Assembly (NCBI RefSeq): GCF_000003815.2
Contig: NC_049983.1
Span: 26,037,003 to 26,101,002, forward strand
Direction of reading: 5' to 3'
Origin: Branchiostoma floridae
Taxonomy: Eukaryota; Chordata; Leptocardii; Amphioxiformes; Branchiostomatidae
DNA: 64,000 bases
The notes below the pieces were generated by a model that saw only the letters and a program-made list of their open reading frames with translations, ran no database searches and was not told the DNA's origin. The first letter of the stretch is position 1. Each line of letters begins with the position of its first letter. Shown piece by piece: positions 9,632 through 20,976 of the stretch. Both the position numbers and the translations under genes were made by a program.

Positions 9632-9980
9632 CCTCTACCAGGCTCCACAGATTGCTGGTCAAATAGTAGAAATTGGACAAAGTGAGTTATTTATTGCGCA
9701 ACAATTGCATTGGCGACATTGACAATGTAAGGTAATGTATAGATAACAAAAGTTACAGTCTAGTACTACATAATTATATACATCATATTACAACAATTTC
9801 AGTTACTACAATACTACGTAGTGGACTAACAAGTGGAAAAATGATAGAGTCAATAGTAGTATAATATTAGTATACTGTGGGTCGCATACTGACTCGTATG
9901 GCCGGCCGACTCCCCTAGCATACTCCATTGTTTGTCCAATTTCTACTATTTGGCAAGCGATCTGTGGAGCCAGGTAGAGG
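9632..9980. mobile_element. MITE with ~50-bp terminal inverted repeats
   Basis: The left end CCTCTACCAGGCTCCACAGA and the inverted right end CCTCTACCTGGCTCCACAGA continue as inverted repeats through AAATAGTAGAAATTGGACAAA (about 50 bp, few mismatches). The 349-bp element has an AT-rich centre and no coding capacity. GGGCGGGC occurs in both flanks; the exact target duplication is not clear. Confidence 0.75.
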
Positions 9981-12658
9981 CTAGGGGCGGGCCACTTTTC
10001 GTAAAAAATATGCAGACTTTACCTCATCGATTAATTTTTTCATGTTGGCATAATGTTTTACTATTTGTTGGAATTAACCAGAAGATGAAATTGGTTTGGC
10101 CTTATTTTAACAAGGTTGTCGTCAGGAGACTTTTTAATCTAGATAATAACAACTCTGGTACTTGCATTGACGTCAGCAGGCTCGAAGATGAACGCTATTC
10201 GTTACCAGCTTCCGCTGCAATCATGTAAAAGCCAGTGCTAAGCCCACACCCGTATATTTTCTTGGATCTAGAAAGATCGTCGTGAAAACAGGAAGCTGGA
10301 AAGAAGAAAACTTAAATCCGTCTATTTTCACTCCTTGAAGTTGAATCTATGCGTACGAATAAGGTGACTGTTACAGTTAGTATGTAGGAGTGATCTGTCA
10401 AGTGTCACCACTTTTTGGTGGTCCCCAAAAATATATAATATATTAAACCATAATATATAAAATATTCAGATGTAATATGTAATCTGTAACACTGTTTGAA
10501 CCTCTTATCAGTTCAGTTCAGTTCATCCTCTTCTGTTACCTGCAATTAGCCCTAATTAATAATAAACTAATTAATATGTAATATAAATATGTTATATATG
10601 ATATGTACTAATATGTAATAGGCAATAATATGTAATACATAATATATAATATTTCCCTGAAGTAAAGGCAAGAGCTGGCGTTATGACACCTTACGCTGAT
10701 GCGTCCACAGGAATGTCCACACAGAACAGATTGTATGGTCCCTTTGAAAGTTTAAAAGGTGGTCTTATTGTATTTGGGCAGTCTTTCCCCTCTGACACAA
10801 GTCTATCTTCCGGACCAGTCTTCTATAAATCCGAGAACCAACAAATTGACCTGGTATGGCCTAGAGTGGAGTAAAGGCTAGAGCTGGCGTTGTGACACCT
10901 CACGCTGACCTGTCCACAGGAATCTGCGTCATCGCTGCCTGGGTTATGTAACCTCACACTCGGCGAGAAAGCCACAATTTCCTGCCCTTTGTTGCTTCCA
11001 AATCCTGCAGAGATCAGAATTCACAGTGCCTCTGATATACGATGCTTTTTGCTCTTTTTGCTCTTTTTGCTTGTCAATGGCTACCAGCCAGACTATAGGT
11101 CTGCCTCGGTTCTGTTCCTCTCTTATTAAGGCCTATTACGTCAAATTACCAAACCAAGGCCCGGCCAGGCAGCTTTTGGGAACAAAAAGTATGATATCAA
11201 AGACGCCAAACTGCACAAGACGTAAAGAATAGTAGTGGGTATTATTTTGTGTATATTTTTACGTATGCATTAACAAATTTTCTATTTTTCGTTTCCACAA
11301 ACAGCCCGTCCGGGCCCCGGTTTGGAAATGTGACGTTACATGTACATGTACTTTTATGGGGCAGTATACTAGTAGGATATACCCTTTAACATACCATAAA
11401 CAGTACATGTACTCATGTCAGCACCCCTGGGACTTGATGCTTTTTCCTCTTTTTAGTACTAGCTGACTGCCTGGCAATTTACAAAATCTTCAATTTCACA
11501 CAGTACAAGGCTTATAGTTATCTGCATCATTTATTCCTGAATTCCCAGCTAACAAAGAACTGCCCTGGTTGTGCCCAGAGACATGCTTCATAGGCAACCT
11601 CAAGTAAGCGATATTAGCCTGACTCAGGGCGGTAGAACTTGGAATTTTCAAGGTCAATAACATGAAGCAACTCTATTCAATTTCATCGCGATGTTCAAGG
11701 AGCAAAAATTTCATGTCTCTGTGCTGTGAAAACTCCTGATAATGGTTGCTGGCTAGATCAATGGCTAATTTTGGGGGGTTCCAATATTTAGGGAATATTT
11801 GTGTGGCTTGTTTTTGCACCGTTTTTTAACTGCTCAAAGTATGCAATGATATACATTTTGTAGATGTGGGAATATAGTGCAGTAAATGTCAATGTTGTAC
11901 CGATTGCGTCATCCAGAATATTTCCACATGTAACACTCTTGTATTGCTTACCTCAGCCTAACTACCTATTGCTTATGTTGCCTTTAATGTGGTTTGTGGA
12001 TCGATACACCTGGGACAGGTGTACATTTGTACACCTGAGGGCTGCACTAAACATCATGTAGATCTCAGTTCACACAAAATAAGGTTGATGAAAGTTGTGT
12101 TAAAATTTGTTTTAATTTTTTTTTGCATAAAGGTACATGTCCCACATCCAACAAATAGTGTATGAAAATGTAAAGAAAAAATAACACACTTAAATATTGT
12201 TCCTACTTTATTTTGTATATCCCCTGATATTGCTACAATAAAAAGTCATAATCCATACGCCTATAACTAAATTATTGCGATCCCTGGACTGGACAAATCA
12301 ATACATTAACTTAAAAGGTGGTTTTTCACATTTAGTGAAATGCCACCTAGTGTTACAGTATGTCAAAGGAAAGATCACAAAAAGAAAAGCAGCAAATTTT
12401 GAAAATAAACCCAGTGAGAATGAGCCAGTTCCTTACATTTTACAACAAGACCATAGGCATAGCAAGTCCAAGGCATTAATAGATACCAAAAAATGAAAGT
12501 TGTGATGCAGTACCAGGGTCACATACCAGGGGGCCCAAAATTTACCTTGACCTACATATGTACATGTATGTCTTCCTAACATTTGCCAACATACCAACTA
12601 TCATTGTAATCCATCAAGTCAAGAGGTACTTGATTTATGCTGACTACAAAAATCCGGA
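9981..12658. other. Intronic sequence with an AT-rich patch and a local duplication
   Basis: Positions 10420-10660 are an AT-rich, ATATGTAATAT-like degenerate repeat. A ~52-bp segment (AGAGCTGGCGTT.TGACACC) occurs at 10672-10722 and again at 10876-10926. No gene was recognised; short ORFs are unremarkable. Confidence 0.5.
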
Positions 12659-12807
12659 AATACAAACAGACACGCACAAACACAAACAGACACACACATA
12701 CACACAAACACAGACACACAAACACACATACACAGACACACACACACACACACAGACACACACAGACACAGGCACACACACAGAAACACACACACAGACA
12801 CACACAG

Positions 12808-12841
<34 letters not shown>

Positions 12842-12862
12842 ACACAAACAAACAGACACACC
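12659..12862. repeat. Compound (CA)n microsatellite
   Basis: About 200 bp of CACACA interrupted by G and AA at irregular spacing (CACAGACACAC, CACAAACAC). All overlapping His/Thr and Cys/Val ORFs come from this repeat. Confidence 0.95.
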
Positions 12863-13475
12863 CAACACAATATCTCCATTTTTCGTGGAGATGAAGAATC
12901 TACTCAGAGATCAGTGCGTTTCCGCTTTATTATAGATTGGTTCCACATGAAAGCTCTCGTGATGTTGTTATCTCTCGTTCTGTCACTCTAATCATCTTCT
13001 CTAATTAACGAGGCTCGTTCTGGACTGTGAGGCAGTCGGTGATGGATGGATGCTCGTTAGGAAATGTCCTCGTCAGAATGTAGAGATGGAAAACGAGTCT
13101 CCGGCCTGATGATGAGGACATGAATTTTTTACTGAGGTGTCCTGAGTTATGTGGGTTATTGAAGAGTTCCAGAGATGTGTGTCAAGTAGGGATGGAAGTT
13201 AGGGATGGAACTATAGACTGTATAGAGTGTGTGGTTTGCATCTGTGTGTATCATGGGACAGGTTTGATTTCAGCTTCTTACTAAATGATAGACAGGTGCC
13301 AATCAAACTTATTAACCCCCAAAGGTCCTGAATAAAGGGACTCTTTTTACACAACCCCAACTTTATTTTCACCAATGTTTGGGTGACACAAAAAGTCCCT
13401 TCCAGCATAACCAGGTCGATATGTTGTGTAATTAATAGAGAACATAAGATTGTAAAGAAAAATATTCAATTCTAA
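12863..13475. other. Intronic sequence, nothing recognised
   Basis: No repeat pair, coding exon or RNA gene was noticed. Confidence 0.4.
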
Positions 13476-13689
13476 CGCTAGTTCACCTTTATCCATTGGG
13501 TAACCTATATCCGTTGCTTTTAAAAACAGGGTATTTGGGGATATCACGTTGGCGGACGTTAGTCTCAAATTGCAATATTTTCAGAATATTGTAGTTTAAA
13601 ACTACCACCCTTCGACTTGATGTGCCTACATACCCTGTTTTTAAAAAGCAACGGATATAGGTTACCCAACGGATAAAGGCGAACTAACG
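13476..13689. mobile_element. MITE with ~60-bp inverted repeats
   Basis: CGCTAGTTCACCTTTATCC...CGTTGCTTTTAAAAACAGGGTAT is mirrored by ATACCCTGTTTTTAAAAAGCAACG...GGATAAAGGCGAACTAACG. The element is 214 bp with a ~90-bp unique centre and could fold into one long hairpin. Confidence 0.8.
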
Positions 13690-13774
13690 ATATAGGGTTA
13701 TTATGTGTTTGTCCCAGAAAAAGGTTGAGAGCTAAACTTTGTTAATATTACATATTATTAAGAACATTGTTGTC

Positions 13775-14030
13775 AGTGTTTCTGGTTGGTTAATTCTGTT
13801 ACATTTTTCTAAAATGATTGACTGATTGTTTGGCTTTCAATCAAATAATGATGATAATTACTGTAAAAAATCAATACATCCAAACTAATATCTGGAGGCT
13901 GAAATTCCTTAACATAAATATGCTTGCATAATTTTTGTTTTTACTAAAATCATTAAATTATCGACTTCTGTGAATCAAACAATAAGGCATGAAAAACCAA
14001 TGTACCAATTTGAAGCAATTTCCTGTATGT
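13775..14030 (+). repeat. AT-rich repeat, copy 1 (copy 2 at 20505-20755)
   Basis: Shares in order GTTTC..GTTGG, AAATGAT.GACTG, CAATCAA, CATCCAAACTAATATCTG, CTG(A)AATTCCT, TTTTTACTAAA and ATTTCCTGT with 20505-20755. The two copies are direct repeats at opposite ends of the GC-rich block 14041-20452. Confidence 0.65.
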
Positions 14031-15555
14031 CCACAAGAACCTGTGTGAAAATCAACTCGCACCGGGCGGTTCGAACCGGTCCGAGGGCAGTCCACCTCGT
14101 CCGCCTTCGTGAAAGGCGTCCGCCCCGCGAGGCTGCCCGTCCGCGCGCCGGGCGGTGAACCGTCATTAAGTGGTTCAGCACGTTCGGCAGTTCAGGACCG
14201 CCGGACGCTTCGGGCGCCGTAAAACACTTAGAAAAAAATTGCCGCCGCGTGACCAAATTTTGTCTAAGTCCCTAAATTGTCGGAAGCCGTGCGACAGCGC
14301 CCCCTTCCGTTCACTAAACGCAGCGACCAGAAGAGCGCTAAAGTCCGCAAGTGAGACTATTAGACATTGTTAGAGGCATACATTACGTCCAGTATTACGG
14401 GGCAACAGCCAGAGCGGGCGAACACTAATAGTAATAACGTTGTACTATCGCCTGAACAATACTATGAAAATAAAAGAGATATTTTTCTACCCTCAAATCT
14501 ACAACTTTTCTTCTATATTAATATTTTGGCCGCGACTAATGAATGGGTGACGTATTTTCTTGTACATATTCGTTCATTAATATAGTCACCACGCACGGCT
14601 ATCTGGAGAGTAGCAAAACCAACTGATGGGTCTTCTAGTAAAGTTTACATACACTTATAAAATGCTGTTCATTTTCCAATTTCCAGCTTACAGTGTTGAG
14701 TTACCCTTTGAAAAATCTGCTCCGCTACTCAGTGCAGTTTTTTTCTGCCTGTGCAGCGTTGCTCGGGCGATCCCAGTTCCAGGCCGCACCAGCTGAAATA
14801 AACAGCGGGTTGATTGACATCCCGCCTGTGCGGCGCACGTGAGCGGCGCCTTGGTTGTCTTTCCAACCACACATTGGCTGTTGCCATGGTGCCATGCTGG
14901 CGGCAGCCGTCTGATGTGTACAGTGTGGGACAATCTATTTACTGGCTAGCCAATCGCTACGATTTATACAAAATGAGCCGGATACGTCGATTTTCACTGC
15001 AAATAATGAGCCACATGATTGGTTGCAAGAAACTGCAACTGAAATCCTATTCCCCACTATGATGCCCCACTATGATGCCCTCTATATACTGTATATCAAG
15101 TTTCTTGGAAATTCAGCTGAGTATGGCGAGCCAAAACACGTTGTTCAACCACGTTCTTGAGCCCCCTGGTCGTCAATAAGAAGTTCTAAACATACGCAGA
15201 AATGTGACAAACGGAGAAATTTTACGATAAATTCAAGTGATTCAGACAATGCCAAAATTGTCGCAGTTACATTGCGTGACTTTTTGTGACATAATTCAAG
15301 TTGTAGGCCCTGTCCGAGTTTTGTGGACGGGAAAATACGTCTGGGAGAACTGCGACAAATGCCTGTTTATGGTCCCGCCCGGGGCGGTCTAAAGAAGTCG
15401 GCTTGCTCTGACTTGCAGGAAAATATCGCAGTTTGGATTGTCCATCACCTCCATGCGGCGTTGAGTGCGCGGATCACACCTACATGTTTACCCTCTCGAC
15501 GCACCAGTCTTTCTATCGTATCTCTTACACTATCCAATGCCGTGCATGCAGCATA

Positions 15556-15608
15556 TAAAATCTTTATTGACACGACAAAAGTAAAGCGACTTTCGTAAGG
15601 TCTATATT
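15556..15608 (-). mobile_element. 3'-terminal repeat with AATAAA (second copy)
   Basis: The minus strand reads GACCTTACGAAAGTCGCTTT...GTGTCAATAAAGATTTTATA, matching the copy in CADPS intron 2. It could serve as a polyadenylation signal for any minus-strand transcript ending here. Confidence 0.5.
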
Positions 15609-16059
15609 ATAAACAAAACAGACATATGAATATCTTTAGGTATGAATAAGTCATTGTTACGAAATCTGTTCTCATGAAGAATGAACATGTTTTTTAGTCC
15701 TGTTTGTCTCTTTTTTCTCTAGCGATAAATGAGAAAAAAGTCTTAAACACGTAACAGCAGATACGAATAGTCACGCAGTGGCATGGTGAATTACAATTCA
15801 GCACTCCGTATTTCGTTTCTAAAACACACGAACGCTGTATTCTCCGCTCTGCTGCCGTGTTTGATTTGCTAACTACATTGCCCACGCCTATAGAATCGTT
15901 GTCTTCCAAGCGCAGTGTATCAAAGTACTATAAGAAGAATAAACGACAATACTATTGTAGGTCACCCTAGCACAAGTCTAAGATCACCGGTGCACCACAC
16001 ACCTCGGGATTGATCATGCTCGCACGGCGTTAAAACGGGCGGAGAAAAGTTACAGATAT

Positions 16060-16546
16060 CTAGACCACCATTGCTCTCTGTAGAACTAATCTTTCTACCC
16101 TATGATTAAATAATTGTCTCTGGCGCTTTACAAATAGGACGACATTGTCATTGAGTAGCGCTACGTTTCCACTGACTGTCAATTGGTACCAAGCGGCGAT
16201 TCTGTCCAAATGTGCATTGATACGGGAGATGATGTTTAAAACGTATTTAACATCTTTAATGCCTTTCATGACGTCCGGCATTACCTAGTCTTGTGGACAA
16301 TACCTAACATGATTTGTGAAGTGCAATCTTTGAAATGTTTCTCACTTTCCAAAATTTCCACCAACGTTTGGAGTCGAAGCGCAGGCTGTGGCCGGAAAGG
16401 AACTTTTTTTGCGAGCAGTACCAGTTGGACCACCTGTTGGACGACCTGACTACCGGTAACTTTGCAGCGAGACTTCAATCGACTCTCTGAAAACGTGTTG
16501 AGTTTGACCAGTAATATTCCCCTTGAAATTATATGAAGAAAGTCAG
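16060..16546 (-). pseudogene. Unrecognised coding-like segment, possibly a degraded or spliced ORF
   Basis: Two minus-strand frames meet at a TAATG overlap. The first (16546-16283) follows TACTTGTTTTAG, usable as an acceptor, and contains SGILLV-like hydrophobic and Lys/Arg-rich text (VVQQVVQLVLLAKK, LRLQTLVEILESEKHF). The second (16281-16060) has INAHLDRIAAWYQLTV and LFVKRQRQLFNHRVERLVLQ. ACTAG|GTAATG at the join could be a donor, or the pair could be one reading frame broken by a 1-nt change. Composition looks protein-like and helical, but I recognise no family. It lies inside the GC-rich block, so a transposon or nested gene remnant is possible. The frames are short enough to be chance. 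Confidence 0.25.
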
Positions 16547-17000
16547 ACTAAAACAAGTACAGTGCTGTGTCACGCTGGAGTACGGTACCCAAAACAGTGC
16601 ACGGGTAACGGTTAGCCGAACATCTAACGCCTCTATTTTACATAAATAATAAATGCTAAGATACCGCACTCTTAATCTTATATTGTTGTTAGAAGGGTTC
16701 ACTACTTTATCATTTTGACCTGTACTTAGCTTGAAGAGCACAAACGTACAGTAAAGGTCGAAAATATGTTAGTCGAAGCGACGACTGGATCAAGAAAGAT
16801 CAAGAAATGCATGGCTGCATCCAGCACGTCTATAATACAGAAGGAGAGACTATGCACTACCCGTGCGTCGCAAACTGATATACTGGGGTGGGGATGGTGA
16901 CGCACAATCTGGGGGTCGATAGCATGTTCATGGGAAATTTGGACACTTCATCCTTCGTAATATGATAGGGCAGGGAAAGGTCCTGGATCGGGCCAGGGAC

Positions 17001-17122
17001 AGGCGGATCTCAGGACACGCCACAGTGCCTCCCGAACCGTTCTGAACGTTCGGACCGGCTATCAGGATTATTGTCAGCAGGGTGTCAAGTTTGAAAGATA
17101 CTCCTGTCTGCCCCTGGGGATA
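17001..17122 (-). repeat. 122-bp dispersed repeat, copy A
   Basis: From AGGCGGATCTCAGGACACGC to CCTGGGGATAAC. It matches 17881-18002 at equal length; the spacing between copies is 880 bp. The minus strand is open in both copies and encodes a related peptide (K-LD-LLTII, TVACPEIRL). Confidence 0.75.
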
Positions 17123-17880
17123 ACATGTGATTAAATAACTGCATTGCGCGTGCGTCGCGGTCATTTCAAATTGAAAATTCACCAGTAAACAGTTTCCTGA
17201 TGTCCTGTGGTATTTTTCCGCTTTTTAGTCTTATACTAAGGCTAAATGTACATACTATCATGGATAAGTTGGAAGAGGTGTCGCGTGAGGGGTTTGTACG
17301 TTGTCGTTTCGGGTCAGGATGCATCAAAATGCCATGGAGAGATGGAAAAGGACTAGCAACACAACCTATTGTGTGGAATTAACTTCTGGTGCCGTTCCAA
17401 CCGACCTGCCGAAGATTCCGTGGAATACAAACAGACTGGAATACAAACATCCCTTCTTGTTCAAGACTGAACTGGTAAGAAACTGTTTTACATCGTTTAG
17501 CAGTGTTACCCAGTGTGTTGGATGTGAAAGAATCAATAGCACAGTCTCCTGGCTAACCTTAGAATCCATGTATTTTTACCGCACTTACTGGGACTCCTGG
17601 AGGGCTGTATTATGCACATGTTTAGCGCCCATTTTCGTGAAAACACAGTGGTACGACGTAATTTTCACTTTTTGCATCAAGGAGGAAGTCATGTTACCAC
17701 GCACCGTTGCATATTATATCAATAACGATGTAATTATGATCGTCTTACAATCCGCATACACCACTGATCGGAGGTCATTTTTAATCCATGACGAAGGTAA
17801 CGAAGTTGTTTCCTCAATGTCCCGGGTTTGATAAAACCTCCCTAGTTGGGTCAACGTTCTTGGTCGGACATGTCGGAGCC

Positions 17881-18002
17881 AGGCGGATCTCTGGACACGC
17901 CACAGTAAATCCCAAACCGTCTGAACCGTTCGGACGGGCTGTCCTGATTATTGTCAGCAGGGAGTCAAGCTTTAGAAACTCGCCTATCAGTCCCTGGGGA
18001 TA
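17881..18002 (-). repeat. 122-bp dispersed repeat, copy B
   Basis: Direct repeat of 17001-17122. It contains the degenerate CCGTCTGAACCGTTCGGAC motif also typical of the GC-rich block ends. The minus-strand frame keeps LLTII and TVACPEIRL as in copy A, and similarity fades outside 122 bp. Confidence 0.75.
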
Positions 18003-19959
18003 AAACCTGTGAAATTCCAACGAAGTTGTTTTCTTATCTGTGCTTCAGTGGCGTATCTTCATGTACCATCGATGTTGTGTAACAATTAGACTAAATGCAC
18101 AGACAGAACAAAGACTAAATTGTGGACTAAGCGTAGTTTTAACTAGGTCAGGTGTCCATGTCCATGCTTCGTATAGAGTAGAGAGAGAGAGAGTAAAGTA
18201 CAACTACAACTGAAAAATATTAATATCAACGTTCCATAGAATTTTTTCTACTCACCATGGCATGACTTCCTCCTTCCTCCCAAGGACGTTGTATCCATGT
18301 CCTCACGAGCGGAATTTCCCCGACAACAATCCCCGTTTAATATAGTGTCAACTCTTCAAAAAACGTTTATTCCCTTGTGCCGTAAGTCAAGATTTCGCCT
18401 GCTATTTACACAGTCTACCTTTGACGAGCGCTAGCATGAAAATCTATCAAAGTTTACGATGTGAAAGTTGGAACGTCTACGTAGGTTAACAATGTCTTTC
18501 GATCTCTATTCATTCAATCAACATTGTATAATAACACTCGTGGTACTTCTGAAGCCTTCGGAATATCGTTGATTTTACAAAGGTTAATGAAATCACATGC
18601 ACAATAACTATACACTAGAGACAAGCAGATTTTACATCCTATTTGCTTCGCTGAATAATCTAGTAGATTCTAGACTTCTAGTACGGCCTAAGCTCAAAGG
18701 TGCGGCCGGACGTTGGTGATTTTGCCACCCCTCCAGAAATTGGAGACCCCTTGTAGTGTGACATGTTGATTCCCGCCCTACGAATCGGTCTTACATTATG
18801 GTAGGCGGCTGTCCCCGGAGACCAGTTCTGCTGGGATTAGGAAGGAAAGCTTTACGGAAACACCGGCCAATCTTGTCAAAAGTCGCTTGTGCGCAAAAGT
18901 AAATTTACTGACGAAAGATTCCGATAATAATTGTACAGACGCTTTATAATACGGACAGCATGACACCCAGCGGAGATGGTTGCTAATTATGCTTTTGTCG
19001 GTCGCTACGCAATGATGGACAGCGGCACGCCTCCGTACTAAAGTTGTGCGCGGTGTGGGTGTGGCCTAGCCACTGGCTCGCAAATTGATATCTGGATCGT
19101 ATATATTTTCCCGTCTTTGCTCGTGAAGAAAAAGTGAAGAAAAAGGCAAGAAACACAAAGGAAACGAGTATAATGACGACATCATTCTTAGTGGTATTCC
19201 TTTCAATGGAAACTGTGCCAAAAATTTAATAACACGTGGAGAGTAAAATAAACAACAAACAACGAGTTCAAAGACTACGTGTGCACGTGTCGGGCGGCTT
19301 TCTCAGAGGACCGGGAGGCTTCAATTGGGAGAGTTCAATTCACGTATGGGGGCCAGCACCTTTATCGAAACTAGTCTTATTTTAGACAAATAGATTCAGC
19401 TTTTGTGGCACTAGATTTACAGATGTGCATTACCATTTAATACTTAGATACCACTTTGTTTCACCAATTAAATACAATGAACTTCAACACACACCAACAA
19501 AATGTTCGGCTTCTTCATAGGATCGCCTTCTTGTTTACGTTAAATGAAATGGGGTCAATGAACCCTCGCCGCCGCTGGGTGCATAACGTGCCTAGCGTTG
19601 GTATGAATATATTAGGACATTCAATGGTGTTTACAAATGAATCTTCTCGATTATAAACTTGACTGTATGTCATATATTTGATAGTGTATCCACCACATGT
19701 TTGGTAACCACACTTCAGTCGGACTGAAGACATCAGAAACCCAACTAACGTTTAGGAGCAACATGGTTTGTGCGGGCGATCAAATGCTTCCTGGGACTCC
19801 GCACGCACCAACGTCAATGTGAGTTACATTGGTTGTCTTGCGGCTGGTGCCATTCTGTAACGTCAAGCCCTCCGTCATAATGATACTGTGTATTATGTCT
19901 ATAGGAGCGCTGGCGGCAGAGGGATGAATTGCATTCAAATTCTTTCTATTTTGTAACGG

Positions 19960-20440
19960 CAGTCCGGCGGTTCAGACCGTCCGTACTATTTGGGCAGCAA
20001 TTTCCACCTCACAACAGCTCGATTTTACGCATTTCACGGATGTTTGGGAGGTACAGTTTCCATGTAAATTGGTGGTTCGCGGTAGTCCGCAGACGTCCGA
20101 ACCGGCGCCCCGCGGTGCTCTGCACGCCCCCAGACGGTTCGGATCGCTTTGTTGCTATGGGAACCGCCAGTTCGGCCGTCCGGCCCGGGCGGAGCCGTAC
20201 CAGTTCGAAACGTTCGAACGGCCCGTTCCAGGCCGCCGCCCGAAAGCGTTCGAACCATGCCGTCCGGGACCAGTCCCGGACGTAGTCCGGACTAGTCCAA
20301 GCGGCCAATCTGGACCCTTTTTGGCAGTCCGAGCCGTTCTGCGAACGGTCGAGCGTCCGTCCGGTCCGACCAACCCGTCCGACCCCAGGACTATTGCATG
20401 GTTCGAACTGACCGTTCATGCCCGTTCGGACTAGTCCCGG
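19960..20440. repeat. GC-rich degenerate GTCCGGAC/CCGTTCGAA repeat block
   Basis: Dense short palindromic words (CCGTCCG, GTTCGAAC, GGACTAGTCC, CCGGACG) over about 480 bp. Long Arg/Pro/Gly-rich frames on both strands are a by-product of the composition. A shorter matching block sits at 14057-14230. Confidence 0.7.
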
Positions 20441-20504
20441 ACGGGCAAATTTTCACACAGGAAGCTTAGAAATCTGAAATTCCTTTACATAAATTTCTCA
20501 TATC

Positions 20505-20755
20505 AATGTTTCCAATTGGATGATTCTGTAAATGTTTTACTGAAATGATGGACTGCTGTCAATCAATTCATAAACTGTGCAAAAGCAATTCATCCAAACT
20601 AATATCTGTTTAACCTAAGAAAGGCTGGAATTCCTAAATAAGGGCACTTGTGTCATTTTTGGCAGTTTTTACTAAATGGTTGCCTTCTAGATATGCAAAA
20701 TAAATAGAAAAATAGACCATGAGAATCAAGTTCACCAGCTATTTCCTGTTTGCTC
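20505..20755 (+). repeat. AT-rich repeat, copy 2
   Basis: Diverged direct copy of 13775-14030 (shared CATCCAAACTAATATCTG). The word CTGAAATTCCTT.ACATAAA also appears at 13911, 20475 and 21015, so this repeat is itself part of a wider family. Confidence 0.65.
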
Positions 20756-20799
20756 TTAGAGTTAACATCGACTATCATAATTACACCATAAATAAATAG

Positions 20800-20976
20800 G
20801 TGCCATTATACCGCCACCTCAAAAAAACATTAGTATAGGGTCTTCCCAAGATTGTCTTGAGCACTGAATGTCAAATATCTTAAATATAATACAATTCAGA
20901 TATTTAGGTGTTAAAGACAATACTGAGAAGGCCTCTATATATAACAACGTGTTTTGAGGTGGCGGTATAATGGCAC
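20800..20976. mobile_element. MITE with 25-bp inverted repeats
   Basis: The left end GTGCCATTATACCGCCACCTC followed by AAAA is the exact inverse of the right end TTTTGAGGTGGCGGTATAATG plus GCAC. The element is 177 bp, non-coding, with an AT-rich centre. Confidence 0.85.

Larger units (their letters stand above)
14041..20452. mobile_element. Possible 6.4-kb non-autonomous element or GC-rich insertion
   Basis: Both ends carry the 13-bp inverted word CCTGTGTGAAAAT (14041 and, inverted, 20440-20452), each followed inward by CCGG/CCGTCC-rich subterminal blocks (14057-14230 and 19960-20440) with GGTTCGAACC and GGACCGGTCC-type words. The interior is less AT-rich than the surrounding intron. No clear target duplication was seen (flanks CACAAGAA and AAGCTTAG), and a 13-bp inverted match alone could be chance, so boundaries are tentative. 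Confidence 0.35.

Noticed and set aside
12558-12935. His/Thr-rich and Cys/Val-rich ORFs on both strands
   Set aside because: Direct translations of the (CA)n microsatellite.
17301-17831. 176-codon plus-strand ORF
   Set aside because: No recognisable domain; about one ORF this long is expected by chance in 64 kb read in six frames. It lies between two repeats.
20009-20434. Overlapping Arg/Pro/Gly-rich ORFs on both strands
   Set aside because: Composition-driven frames across the GTCCGGAC-type repeat block; no coding signal distinguishes one frame.
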